A DNA stretch of 64,000 nt from Flavobacterium gelatinilyticum (GTDB lineage: Bacteria; Bacteroidota; Bacteroidia; Flavobacteriales; Flavobacteriaceae), in NCBI RefSeq assembly GCF_027111295.1, contig NZ_CP114287.1, positions 558,001-622,000 of the forward strand. The letters are read 5' to 3'. Positions within the stretch are counted from its first letter, which is position 1. Every line of letters starts with the position of its first letter. Positions 1-9,931 of this stretch are shown here, one piece after another. The notes under the pieces were generated by a model. The model was not told the DNA's origin, made no database searches, and worked only from the letters and a program-made list of their open reading frames with translations. The position numbers and the translations under genes were made by a program.

Positions 1-3000
1 TAAAAGGTTACTGGTTCTACATTAATATGATTGGAACTGTCTTTCTTAATTGTGTAGAAAGTAATATCGTCTCGGGTTACAACGATTTCATTGTAACTCA
101 AGTTCTCAAGTAAATTCTTAAATACAATTAATTCAATGAATTTACCTTTTAGATCATTCAGAGACGGGCTAAAACCTTGCTGAATGAAATATAACATTTC
201 GTATAAATCAAGAGAAATAGTCAATCGAATGTGTTTTTCTTCCTTATGTCTAAAAATAAGACTGTCCGGTTCATATTCTAAATACTTAACTAAGTGTTCT
301 GTTTTATTAACAAACAATTCAAAATCACTTAATTTAAACAATTTAAAAGATTGCCCTATTGGGTCTCTAACATCAGAAGAAGATAAAACCAAACTATCTT
401 TATCAAGGTTTTCGTTATTACAGCCTTCATTTAAAGAAACTGCTCTCGAAATACTTTGCTTAATGGATTCTTGATTATTCGAACTCTTAAGAATATTCAC
501 AAAAGTAAATACAGAATGATATGGCAGTCTTAGCAAATAAGATGGCATTTTAAGAAGATTAGATGTAGTTTCATCTCTAAAGTTAGTCTCTATTAATTCT
601 GCTTTGCCTTCAAAGTATTGATGCCTAACAAAACTCTTATGTTGACCTTTAATTTTTTGAATAACCTCCGAGGTTTGTTCATGAGCAGGAATATATAGCT
701 TTTTAGCATTAAACATCTCTAATAAAGAGTTTTCTCTTTCTGCAAATTCAAGATAATTTTTAGGCAAATGCTTACTGAAAAACAAATCCCTGTCCAAATG
801 TGGTATTGCGACTTCACCAATATCGGTTTCTCTTAATAATTTAATAAGTCGATCTTGATTAGCACTATCCTGTACTGAAGGATTGGTAATATTAAAATAA
901 TAATATTGCCAATATTTTTCCGGCTCATTATCTTTTAATTGTGCTAACGATTTTAAATCCTCACAAGAATAATCACGCGTTAAAGTATAAGCTATTAAAG
1001 ACCTCATATCCCTCATTGTCACATGAAGTTCTCTCTTTAAGCTAACTGTTTTAATCAACCATTCCATTCTTGAAATAATGGTATCTCCGGCCGCGCTATC
1101 ATTAAAACTGTCTACATTATATTTTATGAAACATTCTTTATTCAAAGAACAACCATTACATTGTTTCCAAAGCTCTTTTTTAGTAAGTGCTTTAACCTGA
1201 TTACGGAATAAACTTCCGTTTTCATCATTTTGAGCAACTACAGAACGTAAATTTAGATTTACAATCATTAATCCCTCTGGTAACTTGGTGTGACCTTCTT
1301 CGTAAAAATAATTTTCAATTATAGTAGCTAGTTTAGAATGTTTAACTGAAGTCGTTAAAAACTCAACCAATCTTCCCTCATTAATTGCAATAATCCTACC
1401 TTCTTTTGACTGATTATAATTTGTTAATCCTTCAAAAGGAGAGAAGAAGGTATCTAAAACATCATTATTAATATTGCTTTCTTCATCCTGTGAGCCGTCA
1501 TAGTTACTTTCAAAGGCAATACCATTAATTTTAAATCTAGCTCCATTCCTATGAGTATGCTGAAGGACTTCTTTTACATTCGAATCATTCTCAATTTTTT
1601 TAATAAAAGCAGTCTTGCCATCACCGGCATTACCGGTTATGATTAACAATTTATATTGACCGTCAACGATAGCTGGAATTAAACTTTTGTCCAACTTTGT
1701 AGGTGTATAGGTAAGCTCATCAAATTCACTAGAATTAAAGTTGACCCTAGTTCCTGCATTTCCGTAACGAGATTGGCTGTACAATGAATTCAAATAATCA
1801 ACAATATTTGCACCTTCAACACTTATTTTAAAAGCTTTAATTTTATCTTTATTGTTGTCAAAAAGAAGTTTAATACTATCATATACTCGGTCAATATTAC
1901 CAGCGGTAAATGATTTAGCACCGCCTTTCCAAAAAATGTCACTGATAATAGTTTCGTCATCAACTTTCAATAATATTTTAATAGGATTTTCTAAATCAAT
2001 AGTACTCTTATAATTTTCGAGTTTTCCTTTAAAACGCAAAAGCGCATTTTCAACAGCCTCATGTAAATCTACATACATATTCATTTTATCATACAACTTC
2101 AAATTGAATGAGCTACCTTGGTAGATAATTAATTGGGTATGATATAATTTATTGCGGGCACTAATACCATCTTCATCACTTGGAGTAGCATCAAGTAATC
2201 TGTCTTCTAACAAAATTACTGCATCGTACATTTCTTGAGCAGAACCAAATCGTTCTTCTCGTTTCGTACCAATAGCTTTAATTAAAAAGGCGGCAAACTC
2301 ATTAGAAATTCTTGGCTCAATATCTTTTGGATGATTAGGTATTTTACTAGCAAATGGCATTTTGCTTGGATGCCAAGGATATTTTTTACAAATCAGTTCA
2401 TATAATGTAACCCCCAAAGCAAAAGTATCAGCTGATAAATCCCAATTAACCCTGTAGTTGTCCGAAATTAAATCTGGGGCTAAATAAGGATTAGTACCAA
2501 CAAAATCTTTGTTTTCGGTGCTCGAAGAGGCGACATTAAAATCTATAAGTACAAATCGCGAAGCATTATCCCAAATAATATTGTGAGGTTTAATATCTCG
2601 GTGCATTAATGGCTTCTCTTTAGATTGCATGACCACCAAAGCTGACAATATATCTTTCCCTACCTCATATACGCTATGTATTGGTAATCGGGCATCGGTT
2701 CGGGTGTAATTACTTAGATTTTCTCCTTCAAGATATTCCATTACAGTAAAAAATTGTCCGCTTGCAGATTCATCATTCCAAACAAACTTTACAATGTTAT
2801 TATGATTCAAATCTTTTAAAGCTTCATACTCGTCTTTTACAGAAGAAAAAGTAACACTTTCATTAAATAATTTTAAAGTGTAATAAGCATCCTGAATTCG
2901 ATGCCTTACTTTAAAAACTTTTGAATAGCCTCCTTTTCCTAAGGTTTCATATATAGTATAAGTACCAATAGTATCTCCTTCCTTTAGCTCCGCATAGTCA

Positions 3001-4463
3001 TGCGTTGTCGGTACCACAATAGCCGGTATGGGTTTCGGATGTTCTGTTGAATTACTCTCAAGTGCTTGAAGAATAAATTCCTCTAAAGCATCTACGCTTT
3101 CAATACGGGTAGTATCGTCTGTTTGGATAGTCTTATAACAAACCTCATCCAGCCATTTTGGTAAATTAGAATTGAGTTTAGTAGGCAATTTATCTTCTGT
3201 TAATTTACCTCCCAGTTTATCTAATTCATAAGGAGTTTTAAACGGTTCGATATCCGTAAATAACCAGTAAATCAATACACCTAAAGAATAAATATCAGAA
3301 GCTTGATTGGCATCACCAACAGTCAATTCTAGCGGATGGTACGCTGTGGCATTATTAGCATTGATGGTTGGCATCACGGTATAACCTTCGTCACTATGGT
3401 CTATAAAATAGGACTTGCCAAAATTTCCTAAATAGGCATAACCACTACTTAGGTAAATATTATCTGGATTAATATCTCTGTGAAATATATTTTCTTTATG
3501 GGCTTCTTTCAAAGCTACCATCACATTTCGAATAATATTAATTTTCTCAGGAAAAGTAAATGTTTTATGTCTGGCTTCTGAACGAAGAGAATTCTCTTCG
3601 AGAAAGTCAGTAATTTCATAAAACATATGATTAACCTCGTCAATTCTAAATTCCACATTTAAGATAAAGGGTTTTGCTTTGATTTTACTCAAAGCATTAT
3701 ATTGATTCTTAATGCGTTCTTCTCGTTTCTGTAGTTCTTCTTTTGATAATCCGCTAGCCTGAAGTGCATATTCTTTAATCCTTCTTCTAACTGAAGAAGT
3801 AATACCTTTTTGCTTCACTAAATATTCTACGAAATTAGGTTCCTGTTGTAATACTTCAACAATTTCATAACCTTCAACCTCTCGTTTTTCATTGGGAGAT
3901 TTTTTACTTTGATTGCCAATCAAATAATCAACTATTGATTTTTGAATTGAAAGTATATTATCTTTTAATTGTCCACTACTATAAGGATCAGTAATAAATT
4001 CAACCAACCTATTATTTAATTCAAAAGTCAATTTTTGAGCTTCACGAGAAATAATTGGTTGATACGAATTCTGGTAAGAAAGAGAAACCATATTTTGTAT
4101 CCAGGCTTTGCCCCAATTAGAGTCTTCCTCTTTTAACTTAGAAGCTAGAATAGCTGTTTTTTGACGTCCTGTTTTCAAAGGATTTTGCATCTGGCGGTCA
4201 TTCAAATACCAGTAATTATCATCACCTTCAATGCGACCTTTCCAGTCTTTATTTTCAATGTTAAAGACAGCATGGGGAGTTACAACAACAAGGTCATATT
4301 CCCAATATTGAGTTCTGTTGTTTCGCGGATTGGTAGAAGCAATTTCTACGTTAGGAATTAAAAAATAATTTTCAGGAAGATTAACTTCCAGAAAATCCAA
4401 TAATCGCTTTTCTCCGGCATTAACTACGTTCTCAAAATAGGGTGGTTTTAAGATTTTTGCCAT
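1..4463 (-). CDS. NERD - tandem protein kinase - P-loop ATPase protein (3' end cut by or at window edge)
   Basis: The frame is open from an ATG at 4463 to the window edge, at least 1487 codons; the next codon begins TA, so it is Tyr or a stop. Residues 10-130 form a NERD nuclease-like domain (D57, then E70-N-K72). A first kinase-like domain has HRD at 328-330 but NFG in place of DFG and no clear glycine loop, so it is probably inactive. A second kinase domain has a glycine loop near 509, HRDIKPHN at 621 and DFN at the DFG position. A P-loop (GNAGDGKT) starts at 944, followed by about 540 residues with a Cys cluster (CNGCxxxxxC). NERD kinases of this kind are known as PglW in BREX/Pgl systems and occur in methylase-associated defence. 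Its start overlaps the specificity gene by 16 nt. I infer a sensor or regulator of a methylation-based anti-phage system. Confidence 0.8.
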   Translation of the reverse strand, partial: MAKILKPPYFENVVNAGEKRLLDFLEVNLPENYFLIPNVEIASTNPRNNRTQYWEYDLVVVTPHAVFNIENKDWKGRIEGDDNYWYLNDRQMQNPLKTGRQKTAILASKLKEEDSNWGKAWIQNMVSLSYQNSYQPIISREAQKLTFELNNRLVEFITDPYSSGQLKDNILSIQKSIVDYLIGNQSKKSPNEKREVEGYEIVEVLQQEPNFVEYLVKQKGITSSVRRRIKEYALQASGLSKEELQKREERIKNQYNALSKIKAKPFILNVEFRIDEVNHMFYEITDFLEENSLRSEARHKTFTFPEKINIIRNVMVALKEAHKENIFHRDINPDNIYLSSGYAYLGNFGKSYFIDHSDEGYTVMPTINANNATAYHPLELTVGDANQASDIYSLGVLIYWLFTDIEPFKTPYELDKLGGKLTEDKLPTKLNSNLPKWLDEVCYKTIQTDDTTRIESVDALEEFILQALESNSTEHPKPIPAIVVPTTHDYAELKEGDTIGTYTIYETLGKGGYSKVFKVRHRIQDAYYTLKLFNESVTFSSVKDEYEALKDLNHNNIVKFVWNDESASGQFFTVMEYLEGENLSNYTRTDARLPIHSVYEVGKDILSALVVMQSKEKPLMHRDIKPHNIIWDNASRFVLIDFNVASSSTENKDFVGTNPYLAPDLISDNYRVNWDLSADTFALGVTLYELICKKYPWHPSKMPFASKIPNHPKDIEPRISNEFAAFLIKAIGTKREERFGSAQEMYDAVILLEDRLLDATPSDEDGISARNKLYHTQLIIYQGSSFNLKLYDKMNMYVDLHEAVENALLRFKGKLENYKSTIDLENPIKILLKVDDETIISDIFWKGGAKSFTAGNIDRVYDSIKLLFDNNKDKIKAFKISVEGANIVDYLNSLYSQSRYGNAGTRVNFNSSEFDELTYTPTKLDKSLIPAIVDGQYKLLIITGNAGDGKTAFIKKIENDSNVKEVLQHTHRNGARFKINGIAFESNYDGSQDEESNINNDVLDTFFSPFEGLTNYNQSKEGRIIAINEGRLVEFLTTSVKHSKLATIIENYFYEEGHTKLPEGLMIVNLNLRSVVAQNDENGSLFRNQVKALTKKELWKQCNGCSLNKECFIKYNVDSFNDSAAGDTIISRMEWLIKTVSLKRELHVTMRDMRSLIAYTLTRDYSCEDLKSLAQLKDNEPEKYWQYYYFNITNPSVQDSANQDRLIKLLRETDIGEVAIPHLDRDLFFSKHLPKNYLEFAERENSLLEMFNAKKLYIPAHEQTSEVIQKIKGQHKSFVRHQYFEGKAELIETNFRDETTSNLLKMPSYLLRLPYHSVFTFVNILKSSNNQESIKQSISRAVSLNEGCNNENLDKDSLVLSSSDVRDPIGQSFKLFKLSDFELFVNKTEHLVKYLEYEPDSLIFRHKEEKHIRLTISLDLYEMLYFIQQGFSPSLNDLKGKFIELIVFKNLLENLSYNEIVVTRDDITFYTIKKDSSNHINVEPVTF

Positions 4464-5839
4464 GATTCTATTTCTTTTTCTATGAGGTTAATAGCAGTTT
4501 CTTCTTCTTTAAAAGCTACGTACATTAAATCCTTATATTTCTTTACCGATTCCGTTACTTTTTCATAGACATCTTTTGATGGTACATAAATAGGCAATAA
4601 ATCTATATGAAATGGTTCTACTCTTTCTATTACAGATCCATATTTAAGAGATTGAATGTATTCATACATAAATTCTGTTTTTAAATATGCAAAAAGATAT
4701 TCAATTGAAATTTCTGAATTGCCTTTTTCTATACGAATAATATCTTGTGAACCTACTGCCTTTTTCTCTTCATATTCTTTACTAATCAATTTAATATCTC
4801 CTACCGTACCTGCACATGTAAATAAAATCTGTCCCTCTTTTAGTGTAAGTTCATTAAGGAATGGTGTTTTCGTCTTTGACAAGTATTCACACGAATTGAA
4901 TGGATTCATTTTGTTTAATTCCGACCCTTTTATATATGGCAACCCATGCTGCTTTAGTACCTTAATTCTTTTAAAAATACCTGGTCTAAAAACTTTAAAC
5001 TTTAAATTAGATATAGTTTTAAATGCAACTCCTTTGTCAATTAATTCCCCGTAGGTTTTAACACCTGCATTTACATATACGGGAGAATCTAATCTCTTTT
5101 GATAGTTATTAGTAATACTTACAATTGAAGAAGTTCCAAATAAAACCTTTTGGTATTTATTATCTAATTTTAAACTTTCAGAAACAAAAAAAATGGAATT
5201 ATTTAGTATTTTGTTAGCTTCTGCTCTTTTTCGGGAGGCAGATTGAATTAGGTCATTAATTTCCAATTGTAAATGCTGAGGAAAAATAGGAATTGGTAAA
5301 TTCATTATATGATGAGGTTCGATATGCTGTACAACCCCTCCATATCCAGATTGCGTCAACAATCCGTATCCATATTTAGAAGATAAGTATGCATATAAGA
5401 AACCTTTTTTTATTGTATTTTCTTTTGGTATCACTCTAATTAGATCGTGAGTTCCAACTCTTCCTTCAAAATCGTCATTTGTATATACAGTATTACCTAT
5501 AGTACCTGAACAAGTAATCAAGATCCAATCTTTTTGAATTTTTAACGTCTGTGCTTTATTAGTGAGTTTTTTGGAAATGTACTTCCTACTGTTAATGTCT
5601 GATTTTATCATGTCTGAACCAGTTAAATACGGCCATCCGTGATCTTCGTCTTTAACATATGCTCTTTTGAATATATTGCCTGAAAAAATTCTTTCACTTT
5701 CTTTAGATAATATAGTCAATTCATAAGGGCATTTCTTCAGTTTAATTTTAGTTACTGGACCATCACTTAAATGAAAAGATGCATCAAGTCTCAAATCGCT
5801 TTCTGAAAACCAACTATTTTTAATGTTTAATATTTTCAT
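4448..5839 (-). CDS. hsdS: Type I restriction-modification specificity subunit (HsdS-like)
   Basis: This 463-aa protein has two similar halves, each a target-recognition domain. The first contains the motif ILITCSGTIGN and the second ILFTCAGTVGD, and each is followed by a helical conserved region, as in HsdS proteins. HsdS partners give a methylase its DNA sequence specificity by reading the two halves of a split target. The gene lies 6 nt downstream of the methylase and overlaps the kinase gene by 16 nt, so all appear to be one transcript. No HsdR motor-nuclease lies in the window. The protein may therefore serve a methylation-only or kinase-linked system rather than classical type I restriction. 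Confidence 0.85.
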   Translation of the reverse strand: MKILNIKNSWFSESDLRLDASFHLSDGPVTKIKLKKCPYELTILSKESERIFSGNIFKRAYVKDEDHGWPYLTGSDMIKSDINSRKYISKKLTNKAQTLKIQKDWILITCSGTIGNTVYTNDDFEGRVGTHDLIRVIPKENTIKKGFLYAYLSSKYGYGLLTQSGYGGVVQHIEPHHIMNLPIPIFPQHLQLEINDLIQSASRKRAEANKILNNSIFFVSESLKLDNKYQKVLFGTSSIVSITNNYQKRLDSPVYVNAGVKTYGELIDKGVAFKTISNLKFKVFRPGIFKRIKVLKQHGLPYIKGSELNKMNPFNSCEYLSKTKTPFLNELTLKEGQILFTCAGTVGDIKLISKEYEEKKAVGSQDIIRIEKGNSEISIEYLFAYLKTEFMYEYIQSLKYGSVIERVEPFHIDLLPIYVPSKDVYEKVTESVKKYKDLMYVAFKEEETAINLIEKEIESWQKS

Positions 5840-5845
5840 CTGATT

Positions 5846-7855
5846 TTAAGAGTTAACAAATTGAAGATAAGCTTTAGATATTTTTGGTAAATCATCATCT
5901 AATTTCTTAATTTTTTCTTTCCTGCTTTTTACATGATTTGTGCCGTCTTTTCTTGTCAAGAAGTACTCGGTTATATTTTCAAAAAGCAATTCTGCACCGT
6001 CTTCGTCTCTAAGATAAATTGGATTCCCTCTACGGTCTTTACCTAGTTTTTCAGCAATAGCCATAAATACTTCATAATCTTCCAAACTATCTTGAGCTAA
6101 TTGTTTTTCTAATTCAGTTTTCTTTTCTAAGAAAAGCAAAGAAGCTTGTACACCAACTTGAGGTAAAAAAGCTTCTACTGCCAAATCAACAGAAGCTAAA
6201 ATTTTAAACTTTTCTAATATCCAACCTCTTACCTTTAACATATTAGGATTTCCTAAAATACCATCAGGCAATACAATAGCCATTCGTCCACCAGGTTTTA
6301 AAAAAGTATAACAAGCTTCAATAAATAGTACTTCTGGTGCATCACTGTATTTAGAAAGTTCATAGCGTTCAGCTACTTCTTTTTCTACTTTTACTTTAGC
6401 CCCAAAGGGCGGGTTAGTAAAAATCACATCAAAAGTGCCACGGGCATCATTAAAATATCGGTCTTCAACATCTCCCATAACGGTGAGACTTCGGTTTATA
6501 GCAGTTTCAATTTTCGTAATCTCTTCAGGATGATCCCATTTCGGGTAAGCAAGTGAATTAACATGAAAAACATTAGCATGACCGTCACCAGCCATGACCA
6601 TATTCATCCTTGCTGCTTTTTTTAAATCAGGATCGAAATCAAAACCAAAAATGCTATTTTCTGCATATTCTTTTACACGTTCATTAACCTCAAAAGAGTT
6701 ATATTTAGCTGTCAAAAGAGGTCCATTTAAATCAGGATATAATTCTTGGGCGATTTGTTTTCGCACATGGTCAAGTACCATAACAATAAATCCACCTGAA
6801 CCACACGCTGGATCTAGAACACGATGTTTTTCAGTTGGATCAAGCATTTCAACCATCGCCTTTACAATGTTTCTAGGGGTGAAAAATTGTCCCGCCTCTT
6901 GTTTTAAGGTGTTACTTACAATAGTTTCATATGCCATTCCTTTCACGTCAATAGAGGCATTCAAGAAAGAATATTTTGCAAGTTCACCAGCTATAAACGC
7001 CACTCCTTTATCTGTCAATTCGATTCCCTCATTTCCCGTAAAAACTTCCGAAAACATGGAGTTATCTTTTAACTTTTGAAAGATAGCTTTAATTCTATCA
7101 GCAACAGCTTTTCTTCCAGCTTCTGTATTTTGTTCTTTAACACCAACCCAAAACTCTCTTCTATAACTAATATCAATCTCAATAAATCTTCGCTTTTCAT
7201 CATAAAGTTTACAGAAAATGAGGTTTAGCAATTGCCAAAAAGCATCTTTTTTTCGTCCTTCATTTCCGTAAATATAATCATGAGCTCTTTTAAAAACCTT
7301 TATCAATGAGTCATTTGCAGGTATTCTACTATAAGATCGATCAGCTCTATCAATATCTGCTAATGTTTCTCCTTCACCAGGAAAATCAGACAAGTCAGTA
7401 AATATAAAATCGTAACTTATTGCATCATCTTCTTTTTGTAAAAAATGATAACTAGAACCATTTGCCCACAATCCGAAGTGACAGCTTTCCACAGACGCCA
7501 TTGCATTTTCAAGGGTTACAGTTAACCCCTTTTTGCTGTCAGTTTCTTTTATTTTATCATCTTGAACCACACAAATTCTGATTATGTTACTTTGTATATG
7601 GATTTTACCCTTTTCAAAAACAACTAATTCAACTTTCTGTTTTTTAGCTTTTCCTGTATCTGGGTCAACAAACTCAATTTTGAAGTCACGTTCCATATCA
7701 TCCAAATCAAAACCATACTCCTCATTAAGCATGCGAACAACCGACTGAAGATTAACTTCTGCGCTAGTGGCTTTCTTTGCTTCAAAAGTCAGCAAGCAAA
7801 GAACCTGATTATCGTCTAAAATTATTTCATCTTGGGTATTAGTCTCATTAGTCAT
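5846..7855 (-). CDS. hsdM: Type I-like N6-adenine DNA methyltransferase with an extra N-terminal domain
   Basis: This 669-aa protein shows the SAM-binding motif I (DPACGSGGF) in mid-protein and the adenine methylase motif IV NPPF (FTNPPFG) after it, in the order of HsdM (gamma-class) enzymes. The first 180 residues are extra compared with a standard HsdM of about 500 aa. They resemble the HSDR_N fold (a strand pair around VELVVFEKG, then FGLWANGSSYHFL), which is my reading and unproven. It should methylate adenine in the sequence chosen by the downstream specificity subunit. The 5' end overlaps the upstream regulator-like gene by 8 nt, which indicates translational coupling. Confidence 0.88.
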   Translation of the reverse strand: MTNETNTQDEIILDDNQVLCLLTFEAKKATSAEVNLQSVVRMLNEEYGFDLDDMERDFKIEFVDPDTGKAKKQKVELVVFEKGKIHIQSNIIRICVVQDDKIKETDSKKGLTVTLENAMASVESCHFGLWANGSSYHFLQKEDDAISYDFIFTDLSDFPGEGETLADIDRADRSYSRIPANDSLIKVFKRAHDYIYGNEGRKKDAFWQLLNLIFCKLYDEKRRFIEIDISYRREFWVGVKEQNTEAGRKAVADRIKAIFQKLKDNSMFSEVFTGNEGIELTDKGVAFIAGELAKYSFLNASIDVKGMAYETIVSNTLKQEAGQFFTPRNIVKAMVEMLDPTEKHRVLDPACGSGGFIVMVLDHVRKQIAQELYPDLNGPLLTAKYNSFEVNERVKEYAENSIFGFDFDPDLKKAARMNMVMAGDGHANVFHVNSLAYPKWDHPEEITKIETAINRSLTVMGDVEDRYFNDARGTFDVIFTNPPFGAKVKVEKEVAERYELSKYSDAPEVLFIEACYTFLKPGGRMAIVLPDGILGNPNMLKVRGWILEKFKILASVDLAVEAFLPQVGVQASLLFLEKKTELEKQLAQDSLEDYEVFMAIAEKLGKDRRGNPIYLRDEDGAELLFENITEYFLTRKDGTNHVKSRKEKIKKLDDDLPKISKAYLQFVNS

Positions 7856-8576
7856 TATTTATATTTTGTATAAGTTGTTCAATTTCTTTTCGTTGGTCTC
7901 TTCTCGCAGCATACCTGAGAAGCTTATTTTTATTTACATTGTATTTTTTAAAAGCATTTTTAAAAATTTCCTCAATGGAGTAATCTAAATATTTTAGATA
8001 ATTTTCAGAAAGTAGCCAGGCATTGACCAAAACACCTTCAATGGTAGGCAATATATAATCTCCATTATTTTGTATTGGAGTTTCAGAAATTAAAGGATAC
8101 AATAATATCACATCACTTTGTGGAAGAATATAGCGTTGGATAATTTCATGATTAGGCTCTAAAAAGGTTGGCTTGCTAAATAACTGCATTTGATTAAATA
8201 AGTCATTAAGTCCTTCTTTTTGCACTAACAAAAAAACTGTTCTTTTATCATTCTCCTTGTTAATAATTAAATCAAGCATTTCTGTATCCCAAACAACTAA
8301 TTCCGATGAAACAAGTGATTTAGTTTTATTATAAATCCGCTTTGTTTTCAAACTTGCTTCTGCAGTAAATTCTGGTTTAAAATCAAAAGTGTACAAACCT
8401 CGACCTGATTGATAGATAAGATTGTCATTTTTTAGCTGATTAATTTTCCATGAAATTGTATTAGTAGACAAATCTGGGAATAGGTTCAAAAGAAACAGAC
8501 CTAATTCTTTAGATGTAATTGCTTTTTGTTTAGAAAAATTTTCTTTAATTGCAAAAGCTAGCTCTGTATTTTTCAT
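7848..8576 (-). CDS. AbiEi-like winged-helix protein (DUF6577-like)
   Basis: This 242-aa protein has an N-terminal winged helix (residues 1-60, with ITSKELGLFL and TNTISWKINQLKNDNLI). A mixed domain follows that resembles the AbiEi antitoxin/DUF6577 group (KTKSLVSSELVVWDTEML). I chose the ATG at 8576; an in-frame TTG 21 nt upstream is less likely. It is the first gene of the operon with the methylase, specificity subunit and NERD-kinase. In related islands such a protein is encoded beside the methylase, so it could be the regulator of the system or a small structural partner. No AbiEii-type nucleotidyltransferase toxin lies beside it. Confidence 0.6.
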   Translation of the reverse strand: MKNTELAFAIKENFSKQKAITSKELGLFLLNLFPDLSTNTISWKINQLKNDNLIYQSGRGLYTFDFKPEFTAEASLKTKRIYNKTKSLVSSELVVWDTEMLDLIINKENDKRTVFLLVQKEGLNDLFNQMQLFSKPTFLEPNHEIIQRYILPQSDVILLYPLISETPIQNNGDYILPTIEGVLVNAWLLSENYLKYLDYSIEEIFKNAFKKYNVNKNKLLRYAARRDQRKEIEQLIQNINND

Positions 8577-8935
8577 ATTATTTTTTAGCAAGATCAAAGA
8601 TAACTAAATACTATCTATTCCACAAAACTTTGGCAATTTTTTTTTAAAAATGCCAATATATTGAACATTAATCTAAAAGTTTAAAAATGACAAACTCAAT
8701 TATTTTCAGTTTTTCACAATTGAGAATATAACCTTGAAGATTTTCTTTTATTGATTTGTCATTCGAAGTTTATTTATTCTCATCGTTTTTAATTCTAAAT
8801 CGTACTCGTTGTAAAACCTTATCAGTTGCCAATAAAAGCGAACGGTACAAGCTGATTATACAAATTCATTTGTCAAATCAATATCCAGAGAATCAAAGTT
8901 CAGTAATTTCCCGAAGTATTTATTATGCAAATCAT
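8577..8935. other. AT-rich intergenic region
   Basis: About 360 bases separate the methylase operon from the metalloprotease gene on the same strand. It is very AT-rich. The promoter of the minus-strand methylase operon should lie at its left end, near 8590-8700. I see no convincing hairpin, RNA gene or conserved ORF here. Confidence 0.4.
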
Positions 8936-9931
8936 CTATTTTTTGACTGTCTCATTCCATTTATACTCTGCCAAGACATAGTCTTTTGGAATACAGCTTC
9001 TGATTTTTTTATAGTATTCTATAATTTCTTTTCTTTCTTTTTTGAGAGTTTCTAAAAAAGTTTGTGATTTCGCCGTTCCTAAACATTTTTCTTCAAGTTC
9101 TGAACCTAAACTTAAAGTTTGGTTCATAATTTTGAAATGATTGATAAAAATACCTTTATTTGTAATTAGGGGACTTTCTCTAAAATATTGAGTAATAATC
9201 ATAATTACGTTTAAGATTCTTAAAATCGGATGCGGATGTGTTCCTTCCTCATAATACATTTCATCTTTAAATGAATCGAATGTTAAAAAATAGAGCAAAA
9301 CACCTGAACAAAAAATCTCTATAATTGATTCTATTTTTTCAGCGTTCAATTCTTCTCCAGAAATTTTAAATACATATTGATGAACATGGGCCGCAATAGC
9401 AATTGCGCTAAAACTGTCTGCATCGATCTCCAGTTTATGCCTAGTAAAATCAAATACTTCTGGTTGTGTTGGTCTCTCTGCAAGATAAGTACTTAAATCC
9501 TTTGATTGCTGTATTAAATGCCCCAATTCATGGTAGAAAGTAAAGTGTTGAGCCGCTTGATAAACTAAATCATTTCCCGGATTATCCAAAAACTTATGAA
9601 ACTCAGGATATTTATTTTTAAAAACATCATCAATTTCTTTTTTATCTAGCAAATTTTGTATTAGAGATATCAGTAGGCCTGCATTAAATAAAATTATTCC
9701 ATAACCCTTTGAAATGCCGGCTTTTGCATTTGGTACGCGGTCATTATAATAAAAGATATAACTCGACTCAACACCGTATTTGATTGCACCTGATAAAGTA
9801 TCACGATAAAAATCAAATGTGTTTCTAAATTCATCTACATATGGAGATAAATTTATATCAAATATTTGATTATCGATAAAATCTGTATTGGCAATTATTT
9901 CTTCGACTTCATTCTTATATTCGTGTGCCAT
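8936..9931 (-). CDS. HELGH zinc metalloprotease-like protein, possible abortive-infection protease
   Basis: This 331-aa soluble protein carries a zincin motif H134-E-L-G-H138. About 30 residues later comes E168-I-D-A-D-x-F, which can supply the third zinc ligand, as in M48/IrrE-like and Lit-like proteases. It has no signal peptide and no membrane segment, so it should act in the cytoplasm. Lit of E. coli cleaves EF-Tu on phage infection, and IrrE/ImmA proteases cleave repressors. Placement between a methylase defence operon and an XRE repressor fits either role, but the substrate is unknown. The gene stands alone, with more than 300 nt free on both sides. Confidence 0.6.
   Translation of the reverse strand: MAHEYKNEVEEIIANTDFIDNQIFDINLSPYVDEFRNTFDFYRDTLSGAIKYGVESSYIFYYNDRVPNAKAGISKGYGIILFNAGLLISLIQNLLDKKEIDDVFKNKYPEFHKFLDNPGNDLVYQAAQHFTFYHELGHLIQQSKDLSTYLAERPTQPEVFDFTRHKLEIDADSFSAIAIAAHVHQYVFKISGEELNAEKIESIIEIFCSGVLLYFLTFDSFKDEMYYEEGTHPHPILRILNVIMIITQYFRESPLITNKGIFINHFKIMNQTLSLGSELEEKCLGTAKSQTFLETLKKERKEIIEYYKKIRSCIPKDYVLAEYKWNETVKK

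Noticed and set aside
1..4463. Small plus-strand ORFs within the NERD-kinase gene (for example 184-474 and 4161-4361)
   Set aside because: They are antisense to a long open frame with clear kinase and ATPase motifs.
4656..5054. 132-aa plus-strand ORF within the specificity gene
   Set aside because: It lies opposite a clear HsdS target-recognition region and has no family features.
8756..9055. 99-aa plus-strand ORF at the end of the metalloprotease gene
   Set aside because: Mostly antisense to the metalloprotease gene; composition looks random.
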